Assembly: GCA_016219225.1 (NCBI GenBank)
Contig: JACRBX010000194.1
Location: forward strand, 1-38,484
Length of the DNA stretch: 38,484 bases
Origin: Deltaproteobacteria bacterium
Lineage (GTDB): Bacteria > Desulfobacterota > RBG-13-43-22
Direction of reading: 5' to 3'
Position numbers and translations under genes: made by a program. The notes below the pieces were generated by a model. That model made no database searches and was not told the DNA's origin. It saw only the letters and a program-made list of their open reading frames with translations. Positions 1 to 6,583 of this stretch are shown here, one piece after another; position 1 is the stretch's first letter, and every line of letters starts with the position of its first letter.

Positions 1-1726
1 CCGATGCATCGATCCTACAAGGAGTCCGAGAAGTTCTAACCAACTCTCCCGCAATTCGCTCTACTTCTGTAGCCCGATCTCCTCTCCCATTCCCAAGCGA
101 GATCCCCACTGTTTTGTCAAATGCTGAGGTTGCCGCATTAACCGTCTTGTTCTCTATACCCAATAAACCCGCGGCTATAGAGAAATGTAGCCAATCTCTC
201 AGGCTAAAACCATTATCCTTCTCCAAGAATTGTATGACATCAAGCACTAAGGATGTCTTGTCAACCGTGATGTTGCTATAGAGTTCGATTTCATATTCTG
301 AGTTGTTGGTCAGAATGGTCATAATAATGCGGTGAAGAATGTCCGAGTATTCTTGGTAGCAGGATAGTTCGCGTAAAGCCCTCCCCGACGAGGTTTGCAG
401 TGCCAGGATTTGCTTTACTTGCTCCAAGATCTCTCGGAAGTTAGTGCCTTTGACAAGGTCTGGTTTGCTTGCTTCGATGAGGCGCAGATCCTCATTTACG
501 GCGTTCCGTAACCAATTGTCGTAGTCTGTTGACGGGGTAATAAATCTGGCACCTTTATTAATGTCCGATAACGTGAAAAGCCCTGGTACAAAATCTCTGT
601 CTACTAGACGATATAACGATATGGCCTTCTCCCCTCTATTAGAGTTTTGATAGCCCAAGATGGAGTCTTGAATGCCACTCCAGCAATTGTCACCGAACTG
701 ACAGCATGACTTCGCCAAACAGTTCTTCATCTCGAATGAGTATTTACTTTTCTCCCAGTTGCGATGAAAAATGCCATCATGGATAACCGGAATCACATGT
801 TTTGAGGCAACTAACTGCTGCGTAGAAGCGACAATCGTGTCAAACCAGCTTCGTTCGATTCTCTTTGCCGTTCGAGTAAGAGTAAACTCTGGTGCAACTC
901 CTACATCTGCTCCATACGTATAAAGGCTAATCTGGATTGTATCATTGTCAACAATTATGGTCCGAAATCGCGGCATATAGCTGGACAATAGAACGGTGAG
1001 GTTCTTGGGACGGTTTGTCACGGAAAACATATTCTGCAAGACTCGAATGCTGTTTGTAATCTGCTCGCGTGAAGGACTACGGCTCTCAAGCATGTGAAAT
1101 GGCTCATGTGCACGGGAATAGTCGCAGAAAGGATTTATCAAAACTATCGTTACTCTGACGCCAGAGTTCATTGCACTGAGAAGCGTAGTTCTGACTTCTG
1201 ATTGGTCGGTAAACTTGTCGAGAGTGTGCCCAGATATCAGCAGGGTTTGTTTCGCGCGTCCCAAGATTTCATTAAGGCTTATAGCGCCCTCGTCTGCTTC
1301 AAGGAGCGGAGTTGAGTATTTGATTCCCTTTACAAGATAGGTAAGGTTGTCAGAGTATTTTGACTCGTTGCTGAAATCAACCCACTGTCGATTAGAAAGG
1401 AAGCCGGGTATCTCTGCTTCTTTCAATATAAGAGGAATGACTTTTCTTTGTTGTTCTGTGCGGACACACAAATCAATTGCCCGAAGGTACTCTTCCCTTA
1501 CCCAGTTAGACCTTAATGACTCAGGAGATACGACCATGCACACGGTTCTGCTCTCGTTGAGTCCTTTTTCAATAGCCTCCACAAATAAATCTCCGGGCAA
1601 CAGCTTGTCTTGATCTATCCAGACTTTGATCCCATTTTGTCTGAGGTCTTCCCACAACTTGTTGACGAAAACTTGATCCCTGGAACTGTAACTCAGGAAG
1701 GTATCGAACTTGTAATTATTGTTCAT
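1..1726 (-). CDS. TIR-domain protein with PLD-like middle domain, partial (C-terminus off window)
   Basis: An uninterrupted minus-strand frame of 575 codons runs off the left edge. The ATG is preceded by AGGAGA at good spacing. Residues 1-135 form a TIR domain: the FLSYSSRD box (10-17), then the SNWVREEY segment, where W75 and E79 match the W-x3-E signature and E79 would be the NADase glutamate. Residues ~158-305 resemble a phospholipase D-like fold (LLISGHTLD strand; RFRTIIVDNDTIQISLY where HxKxxxxD is expected), but His and Lys of the HKD motif appear to be Arg, so nuclease or lipase activity is doubtful. Residues ~306-575 are unrecognised and include a Cys cluster (C336, C341, C342, C348). 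TIR proteins of this kind commonly act in antiphage NAD+ depletion. That role, and sensing by the rest of the protein, is inference. Base composition looks more AT-rich than the genes to the right. Confidence 0.85.
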   Translation of the reverse strand, partial: MNNNYKFDTFLSYSSRDQVFVNKLWEDLRQNGIKVWIDQDKLLPGDLFVEAIEKGLNESRTVCMVVSPESLRSNWVREEYLRAIDLCVRTEQQRKVIPLILKEAEIPGFLSNRQWVDFSNESKYSDNLTYLVKGIKYSTPLLEADEGAISLNEILGRAKQTLLISGHTLDKFTDQSEVRTTLLSAMNSGVRVTIVLINPFCDYSRAHEPFHMLESRSPSREQITNSIRVLQNMFSVTNRPKNLTVLLSSYMPRFRTIIVDNDTIQISLYTYGADVGVAPEFTLTRTAKRIERSWFDTIVASTQQLVASKHVIPVIHDGIFHRNWEKSKYSFEMKNCLAKSCCQFGDNCWSGIQDSILGYQNSNRGEKAISLYRLVDRDFVPGLFTLSDINKGARFITPSTDYDNWLRNAVNEDLRLIEASKPDLVKGTNFREILEQVKQILALQTSSGRALRELSCYQEYSDILHRIIMTILTNNSEYEIELYSNITVDKTSLVLDVIQFLEKDNGFSLRDWLHFSIAAGLLGIENKTVNAATSAFDKTVGISLGNGRGDRATEVERIAGELVRTSRTPCRIDAS

Positions 1727-1883
1727 CAGTGCTTCTCCTAAACTCTATCCGTGAAACGGCCCGATGGAGTGATATAGCTGTAGTATGCCGCCAAACAAGT
1801 TATTCTAAAGTTTTTCTGGAAATCTCCTTGATCCAAGTCCCCTCCGGGGACATAAACAACGACCAGGGGCCATTATGGGATTA

Positions 1884-2044
1884 TCAGAAGGCATCCACCG
1901 CATCCTTGAACGGTTTGGCGATTTCAACCTTCACCACTGTCTTGACCGCAACCTTGATTGGCTGAACGGTCTGGGGAAACGGGCGGTCCGGGAGGTCCGC
2001 TTGAAAAGGTCTGTTTTGCCGATTTTAATTTGGTCCCGGGCCAT
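1884..2044 (-). pseudogene. possible remnant of an HU/IHF-family DNA-binding protein
   Basis: The minus strand reads PQTVQPIKVAVKTVVK followed by VEIAKPFKDAVDAF and a stop at 1884. This resembles the C-terminal tail of HU proteins (NPQTGxPIKV...VVKF...K.LKDAV). The upstream part (IKIGKTDLFKRTSRTAR) sits in another frame, as expected after a frameshift, and no HU N-terminal half is visible. I infer a decayed HU-like gene between the TIR gene and the small terminator. A chance resemblance is possible because the match is short. Confidence 0.3.
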
Positions 2045-2079
2045 AAAAAACCCCACCTCTCATTCGATCAAGCGGGGTT
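2045..2079 (-). terminator. rho-independent terminator-like hairpin
   Basis: On the minus strand AACCCCGC pairs with GTGGGGTT (one G-U) around a 13-nt loop and is followed by six T residues. It lies one base beyond the stop of a five-codon ORF and just before the HU-like remnant. Confidence 0.55.
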
Positions 2080-2094
2080 CTACCAGCCTTCCAT
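2080..2094 (-). CDS. candidate mini-ORF MEGW with strong ribosome binding site
   Basis: ATG-GAA-GGC-TGG-TAG is preceded by a perfect AGGAGG six bases upstream (2106-2101) and runs directly into the hairpin at 2079-2045. The arrangement resembles a leader peptide with an attenuator, but the only downstream candidate is a broken gene, so this may be a relic or chance. Four residues cannot support a function. Confidence 0.2.
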   Translation of the reverse strand: MEGW

Positions 2095-2170
2095 CGACTA
2101 CCTCCTAAATAGGGATTAGGACTGCCAACTTTATCACCGGAAATCTTACTATCCAAAATCCAATTCGTAA

Positions 2171-2197
2171 CTTATACCCAACTAAAACCTTTGTCAA
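2171..2197 (-). promoter_or_regulatory. candidate promoter for the mini-ORF/terminator unit
   Basis: TTGACA (2197-2192) and TATAAG (2176-2171) on the minus strand are separated by 15 bases, slightly short; a 17-base alternative to TAAGTT also exists. Transcription would yield an RNA of roughly 120 nt ending at the hairpin at 2045. The surrounding spacer 2107-2260 is AT-rich and holds nothing else I recognise. Confidence 0.3.
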
Positions 2198-2399
2198 AAG
2201 ATTTTTTTCCCCTTTAGGGCCTTTATTCTTGATCTAATTTATTGATTTTTTAATTTATTTGGCCGGGAAGTGGCCGTCTTCCGCAACAACCTGGACAGGT
2301 AGAGTCGTTGGGATAACGTGTTTTCCTTCCCAGTCCAACTTGACTTTATGGGCCTTGGCTTCGATCAAGGCAAGGCTTGACAAATCAATTAGTTTTCTT

Positions 2400-2516
2400 G
2401 ATACTCGGACCATTCATGAGTTACTGGGGCATAGTGATGTCAGAACCACCATGATCTACACCCACACGGTGGAGAGCGTCACGATCAATGAGGCCGAGAG
2501 CCCCCTTGATTTCTGA
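2400..2516 (+). pseudogene. tyrosine recombinase (integrase) C-terminal fragment
   Basis: The frame encodes TRTIHELLGHSDVRTTMIY followed by TH and ends in ESPLDF-stop. This is the classic C-terminal box of phage/integron-type tyrosine recombinases, with the second catalytic His (LLGH) and the nucleophilic Tyr (MIYTH) retained. Upstream of about 2400 the frame no longer resembles an integrase, and the catalytic Arg region and core-binding domain are absent. It is therefore the 3' stump of an integrase, probably left by deletion or recombination at the edge of an acquired segment that includes the TIR gene. It cannot be active alone. Confidence 0.8.
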
Positions 2517-2572
2517 AGTCTGAAAACCTCATTTGATTTTTGGACTTTTCTGCTAAACCGGAATAAAATTTT

Positions 2573-2635
2573 ATGACTATAGAAGAAACCGAAGAGACCG
2601 ACAAGGAGATGGGAAAAAAATCGGAGGTCTTATGA
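2573..2635 (+). CDS. 20-codon ORF overlapping the next start (weak candidate)
   Basis: This reading frame is rich in Glu and Lys (MTIEETEETDKEMGKKSEVL) and ends in TGA that overlaps the ATG at 2632 as ATGA, the geometry of translational coupling. It has no clear ribosome binding site of its own. It could be a leader ORF or chance; I do not recognise it. Confidence 0.2.
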   Translation: MTIEETEETDKEMGKKSEVL

Positions 2636-2916
2636 AACGGCCCTCTAAACAGAAAAATAAGACGGATGAAATGCCCTTGGAAATCATGGCTGAGAAAGCA
2701 TTGAAGGAGGCGGTAGCTGAGGCCATTGCCGAGCACAAACTGCGAGGCCACCCCATCGTTGTCTGGCGGGATGGGAAGGTGGTTTCCATTCCACCAGAAG
2801 AGATAGTTGTTACGGCAAAAAGGGATGAACGGCCGAAAAATACCTTGCTCCGCGTTAAAGAAAGAAGTCAGTCTTACGGTAAGCAAAAAGACAAGCGAAA
2901 CAATGAGGGAAAGTAA
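2632..2916 (+). CDS. small conserved-looking hypothetical protein
   Basis: This 94-residue protein starts at an ATG preceded closely by GGAGGT. Residues ~15-37 form a probable amphipathic helix (LEIMAEKALKEAVAEAIAEHK). A compact strand-turn-strand segment, HPIVVWRDGKVVSIPPEEI, follows at ~40-58, and the tail is Lys/Arg-rich and likely disordered. The helix plus VVWRDGKV pattern looks like that of small uncharacterised bacterial proteins, but I assign no function. The stop lies 20 bases before the selenocysteine glutaredoxin, so the two may be co-transcribed. Confidence that it is real rests on the ribosome binding site and the protein-like composition. Confidence 0.6.
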   Translation: MKRPSKQKNKTDEMPLEIMAEKALKEAVAEAIAEHKLRGHPIVVWRDGKVVSIPPEEIVVTAKRDERPKNTLLRVKERSQSYGKQKDKRNNEGK

Positions 2917-2936
2917 TAGGAGTAGAAGAAGTCATT

Positions 2937-3269
2937 ATGGAAGAAATTTTACTCTATTCTTTGCCGGCCTGACCGGGGTGTGTGGCGGCGAAAGAGTTCT
3001 TTCGTCAAAAAGGGATTGCCTTTCAGGAATTCGATCTTTCCAAAGACCAAGGGGCCGTAACCCGGATGCTCAGGTTGACCCGGCAGAAGAGGGTGCCGGT
3101 CATTCAAAAAGGGGAGAAGTATGTGGTCGGGTTTCATGCCGAGGAACTTGAAAAATTGATAAAACCTATTACCGATCAATATATCCATGTCGTGGCCGGG
3201 ATTACCGGCACCAAAGGACGGCTTCTGAAGGCCTTAAAGGCGGAGAAGGAGAAGGAAAGGAATTTGTGA
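2937..3269 (+). CDS. glutaredoxin-like selenoprotein (UGA decoded as selenocysteine at residue 12)
   Basis: The ATG at 2937 opens a 110-codon frame with one internal TGA at 2970-2972. Read through, the N-terminus is MEEILLYSLPAUPGCVAAKE: a glutaredoxin first strand followed by U-P-G-C in place of the usual C-x-x-C redox motif. Residues 52-65 (RVPVIQKGEKYVVGF) supply the cis-proline and the Gly-Phe of the glutathione-binding face. The helix AAKEFFRQKGI and strand FQEFDLS complete the fold, and residues ~80-110 are a basic C-terminal tail. The UGA falls exactly on the nucleophilic Cys position, the frame is open on both sides, and a SECIS-like hairpin follows at suitable distance. A conventional caller would start at 2982 and lose the active site. 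Likely role: thiol-disulfide or deglutathionylation chemistry in the cytoplasm. It requires SelA/B/C/D encoded elsewhere. Confidence 0.85.
2970..3006 (+). promoter_or_regulatory. bacterial SECIS-like element for the UGA codon
   Basis: Downstream of the TGA, GGCGAAAG (2987-2994) pairs with CTTTCGTC (2999-3006) around the four-base loop AGTT, giving an 8-bp stem with one G-U. The apical loop begins 22 bases after the UGA, within the spacing known for bacterial SECIS elements, and contains a G. The sequence also encodes the protein. Recognition by SelB is inferred, not shown. Confidence 0.6.
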
Positions 3270-3285
3270 GCCCCATGTGAAAATC

Positions 3286-3316
3286 CGCCTGGATTCCCGT
3301 CTGCGCGGGAATGACG
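3286..3316. repeat. short palindromic dispersed repeat between convergent genes
   Basis: ATTCCCG (3293-3299) and CGGGAAT (3306-3312) form a perfect 7-bp hairpin within GGATTCCCGTCTGCGCGGG and a trailing AATGACG. This motif type is widely scattered in proteobacterial genomes. It sits between the 3' ends of the glutaredoxin and ackA and could serve as a bidirectional terminator or mRNA-stabilising hairpin. Confidence 0.6.
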
Positions 3317-3336
3317 AGTTTTTACAAGACCATCAA

Positions 3337-4560
3337 TTATCTCTGCCGATCGTTCACCAAAAAGGCCTTGAGAAAGGCCGAGCGGGCGATGACGATCTCC
3401 TCGTTAGTGGGGATGACCAGGATCTTTACCGGACTTCGGTCCGTGCTGATGAACCCGGACAGGCCGTTAATGACCTCTCGATTTTTCTTTTCATCGATTT
3501 CCATTCCCAATGAATCCAAGCCTTCCAGCAGGGCGGCCCTGACCTCCGGCGTATTTTCACCGATGCCGCCGGTAAAGATGAGGACGTCCGCTCCCCGTAA
3601 AACAAAGAAATAAGCCCCAAGATATTTTCGCAGAGAATGGATGAACATCCGGAAGGCCAGATCGGCCCGGGTATTACCTTGCCCGCGAGCCGAAAGGATC
3701 AGACGGAGGTCCCGGCCGATCCCGCTGACGGCGGCCAGGCCGCTTCCGTGATTCAATGTCCTCATGATCTCTTCCAAAGAGGCATGGGTCTTGGCCATGA
3801 CATAAGGGATGATGGCCGCATCGATCGTCCCCGGACGGGTCCCCATCATCAAACCTTCCATGGGGGTGAAACCCATACTGGTTTCTACTGGACGGCCTTG
3901 CTCGAAAGCCATCATGCTGGCCCCGTTGCCCAAATGGGTGGCAATCAGTCTGAGTGTCGAAAGTGGTCTTCCCAGCAGCTTGGAAGCTTCCTGGGTCACA
4001 TAATCATAGGAGATCCCGTGGAAACCATATCGGCGGACACCATACTTTTCATGCCATTCCAGGGGGAGTGGATAAAGATAGGCCTGTTTCGTCAGCTTTC
4101 GAAAAAAGGCGGTGTCAAAATGGGCGATTTGCGGGCAACGGGGAAGCATTCGCCGGCAGGCTTCGATGCAGGCGATATTGGCCGGGAGGTGAAGGGGGGC
4201 GAGATCGATCAACCCTTTCATTTGAGCTAAATTTTCATCGCTCACCAAAAGGGGTTCGGTGAATAAATCGCGGCCGTGGACGACTCGGTGTCCGACGGCC
4301 CCGATTTCTTCCCGGTTTTTTAGAAAGCCGATTTTCGGGTCCAGAAGGGCGGCAAAAACCAGCTCCAGGGCCTTTTCATGGTTCGGACAATCGCACCTAT
4401 CCTCCACGACCAAAGCCTTGTCCATGGACTCAAAAAAGCAGGTCGTCCCGGATTCGCCGATTTTTTCGATCCGGCCGGAGTGGAGCAGACGCTCTTCGGG
4501 CATTTGTAATAATTTATACTTCAGCGAAGAGCTGCCGCTGTTCAGGACCAGGATGTGCAT
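3337..4560 (-). CDS. ackA: acetate kinase
   Basis: At 407 residues this is full length for acetate kinase, which converts acetyl phosphate and ADP to acetate and ATP in the cytoplasm. Family signatures are present in order: VLNSGSSSLKYKL at 5-17, GHRVVHG near residue 90, the ATHLGNGAS phosphate loop, GFTPMEGLMMGTRPG, and FTGGIGENTPEVR near the C-terminus. It follows xsc by 51 bases on the same strand. Xsc releases acetyl phosphate, so AckA gives direct substrate-level phosphorylation with no phosphotransacetylase needed. The ribosome binding site is weak (AAGG about 12 bases upstream), so expression may be coupled to xsc. Confidence 0.97.
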   Translation of the reverse strand: MHILVLNSGSSSLKYKLLQMPEERLLHSGRIEKIGESGTTCFFESMDKALVVEDRCDCPNHEKALELVFAALLDPKIGFLKNREEIGAVGHRVVHGRDLFTEPLLVSDENLAQMKGLIDLAPLHLPANIACIEACRRMLPRCPQIAHFDTAFFRKLTKQAYLYPLPLEWHEKYGVRRYGFHGISYDYVTQEASKLLGRPLSTLRLIATHLGNGASMMAFEQGRPVETSMGFTPMEGLMMGTRPGTIDAAIIPYVMAKTHASLEEIMRTLNHGSGLAAVSGIGRDLRLILSARGQGNTRADLAFRMFIHSLRKYLGAYFFVLRGADVLIFTGGIGENTPEVRAALLEGLDSLGMEIDEKKNREVINGLSGFISTDRSPVKILVIPTNEEIVIARSAFLKAFLVNDRQR

Positions 4561-4611
4561 GGTACTAATAAACCTTAGTGTTCAATTCAGTTGGATAAGA
4601 CCAATTTTCTT

Positions 4612-6399
4612 TCAGACCCCTTTCTGGGGTTGCATGTCTGATTTTTCAATACCGGCAACCGGCACAGGGGTTTTCATGGCATCGCGGCGGAACGGTTCAC
4701 CCAGTTCCTGGTTGGTCATCACCTCAATAAAAGTCGTCTTCTTTTCTTCCATCTGGGCTTTGATGGCCACGTTCAGCTTTTGGGTTAAATCATCCATGGT
4801 GACTGCCACAAGGCCCTCGTGCCCGCAGGCACGGGCAATGCCGGCGTAAGAAACATGGCGATCCAATTCGGTCCCCACAAAATTGTCGTGGTACCAAAGC
4901 GTCGTGTTCCGTTTCTCGGCCCCCCACTGGTAGTTACGGAAGATGATCATGGTGATGGCCGGCCATTCGTCCCGGCCACAGGCCGTCATTTCGTTCATGG
5001 AGATTCCAAAAGCCCCGTCACCGGCAAAACCGACTACCGGCAGGTCGGGCCGCGCGATCTTAGCCCCCAAAATGGCCGGGAACCCATAGCCGCAAGGGCC
5101 AAACATTCCCGGGGCCAGATATTTACGGCCTTCCTCGAAAGTCGGATAGGCGTTCCCGATGGCGCAGTTATTCCCGATGTCGGAGGAAATGATGGCTTCC
5201 TTGGGCAGAGCCGCAATGATCGCCCGCCAGGCCATCCGGGCCGTCATCTTTTCCGGCTCACGGTTTCTGGCTCTCTCGTTCCAGGTGGTACCGAGATCGT
5301 CTTCTTCATGATTCATGGTCGCCAGCTCCTGGGCCCAGTCGGCTTTTAGTTTAGCTATGGTTTTTTTGCGTTCTTCCCGGCCATCATCCCCGGCGGTTGC
5401 CGAAAGGTGGCTCAGAATGGCATTGGCGACCTTTTTGGCGTCGCCGACGATGCCCACGGTGACGGGCTTGGTGAGACCGATACGGTCGGGGTTGATATCA
5501 ACCTGAATGAGAGCCGCAGCGGTCGGCCAGTAGTCGATGCCGTAGCCCGGCAGAGTGGAGAAAGGATTCAGACGGGTACCCAGGGCCAGGACGACGTCGG
5601 CTTTGGCGATCAGCTCCATTCCGGCTTTTGACCCGTTATAACCCAGAGGACCGGCGAACAGCGGATGACTGCCGGGGAAAGCATCATTGTGCTGATAGCC
5701 GCAGCAAACCGGAGCGTCCAGGCGCTCGGCCAGGGCCACGGAATCCTTGATAGCCCCCCCGATCACCACACCCCCGCCATTCAGGATGACCGGGAATTCG
5801 GCCTTGGACAGAAGCGCGGCTGCGCGAGCGATCGCTTCCGCGCCTCCGGCCAAACCCTCGAAATCGACCACGGAGGGAAGTTCGATCTCGATCACCTGGG
5901 TCCAGAAGTCCCGGGGTATATTAATCTGGGCCGGAGCGGAGGCACGCTTGGCCTTCATGATGACCCGGTTGAGGACCTCGGCCACACGGGACGGGTGCAG
6001 CACTTCTTCCTGATAGGCCACCAGGTCCTTAAAAAGGGCCATCTGCGGGACCTCTTGGAAACCGCCCTGTCCCATGGTCATGTTGGCCGCCTGGGCGGTT
6101 ACCAGCATCAGCGGGGTATGGTTCCAGTAGGCGGTTTTCACGGGGGTAACAAAGTTGGTGATACCGGGGCCGTTCTGTCCGGCCATCATACATATCCTGC
6201 CGGAGGCCCGGGTGAAGCCGTCGGCCATCATCCCGGCGTTCCCTTCATGTCCGCAATCCCAGAAGGTGATACCGGCTTTGGGAAACAAATCCGAAATCGG
6301 CATCATCGCCGAACCGATGATACCGAAGACGTTTTCGATGCCGTGCATCTGTAACACTTTAATAAAGGCTTCTTCTGTGGTCATTTTTACTTTTCCCAT
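4612..6399 (-). CDS. xsc: sulfoacetaldehyde acetyltransferase (thiamine diphosphate enzyme)
   Basis: I chose the ATG at 6399 (595 residues) because GGAGG lies five bases upstream; an in-frame ATG at 6423 adds eight residues. Xsc converts sulfoacetaldehyde plus phosphate to acetyl phosphate and sulfite. The protein has the three-domain layout of ThDP enzymes: an N-terminal PYR domain with HEGNAGMMADG (E52 as the cofactor-activating Glu), a central domain (~190-360), and a C-terminal PP domain with the GDGAFGISMNEMTACGRDEW metal/ThDP motif ending in FRN. NINIPRDFW-type and AGQNGPGITNFVTPVKTAYW segments match Xsc rather than acetolactate synthase. ackA lies directly downstream and a tetR gene upstream. 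No taurine:pyruvate aminotransferase, isethionate dehydrogenase or sulfonate transporter is in the window, so the source of sulfoacetaldehyde is unknown here. Confidence 0.93.
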   Translation of the reverse strand: MGKVKMTTEEAFIKVLQMHGIENVFGIIGSAMMPISDLFPKAGITFWDCGHEGNAGMMADGFTRASGRICMMAGQNGPGITNFVTPVKTAYWNHTPLMLVTAQAANMTMGQGGFQEVPQMALFKDLVAYQEEVLHPSRVAEVLNRVIMKAKRASAPAQINIPRDFWTQVIEIELPSVVDFEGLAGGAEAIARAAALLSKAEFPVILNGGGVVIGGAIKDSVALAERLDAPVCCGYQHNDAFPGSHPLFAGPLGYNGSKAGMELIAKADVVLALGTRLNPFSTLPGYGIDYWPTAAALIQVDINPDRIGLTKPVTVGIVGDAKKVANAILSHLSATAGDDGREERKKTIAKLKADWAQELATMNHEEDDLGTTWNERARNREPEKMTARMAWRAIIAALPKEAIISSDIGNNCAIGNAYPTFEEGRKYLAPGMFGPCGYGFPAILGAKIARPDLPVVGFAGDGAFGISMNEMTACGRDEWPAITMIIFRNYQWGAEKRNTTLWYHDNFVGTELDRHVSYAGIARACGHEGLVAVTMDDLTQKLNVAIKAQMEEKKTTFIEVMTNQELGEPFRRDAMKTPVPVAGIEKSDMQPQKGV

Positions 6400-6500
6400 G
6401 GGGTCCTCCATCCTTTCATTCATCCCGTTTATTCGATTTACTTGACAGAGTGTGAGCCACCCTTAATTCCGCCATCGATAAATAACGGCAGGGGGCATTT

Positions 6501-6583
6501 CAAGGTTTAAGGTTCAAGGTTCAAGGGTTTAGATATAGGTTTTACCTCATACCTTGCACCTTGCACCTTAAACCTTAAACCTG
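6501..6583. repeat. inverted pair of 7-bp tandem repeats
   Basis: Left arm (6501-6527) repeats CAAGGTT-type heptads. Right arm (6551-6583) repeats the complementary ACCTTGC and ACCTTAA heptads. The arms can fold into a long imperfect hairpin between xsc and tetR, and the tetR stop codon (6575-6577) lies inside the right arm. It belongs to the heptad family seen across this window. Confidence 0.75.

Noticed and set aside
158-305. Active phospholipase D in the TIR protein (residue positions 158-305)
   Set aside because: The expected His and Lys of HxKxxxxD are replaced by Arg, so I call it PLD-like only.
1347-1613. Plus-strand ORF of 88 codons
   Set aside because: Shadow of the TIR domain on the opposite strand.
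2259-2399. Using the full ORF from 2259 as an intact integrase gene
   Set aside because: Only the part after about 2400 resembles a tyrosine recombinase; the earlier codons do not.
2485-2886. Minus-strand ORF of 133 codons
   Set aside because: Overlaps the small plus-strand gene, which has a good ribosome binding site and protein-like content.
3637-4230. Plus-strand ORF of 197 codons
   Set aside because: Lies wholly antisense inside ackA; composition is that of a shadow frame and it has no ribosome binding site.
5665-6354. Plus-strand ORF of 229 codons rich in Gly and His
   Set aside because: Antisense to xsc, which is fully supported by motifs; the Gly/His bias is typical of a complement frame.
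6400-6423. Upstream xsc start at 6423
   Set aside because: The ATG at 6399 has GGAGG at ideal spacing; the extra eight residues are not typical of the family.
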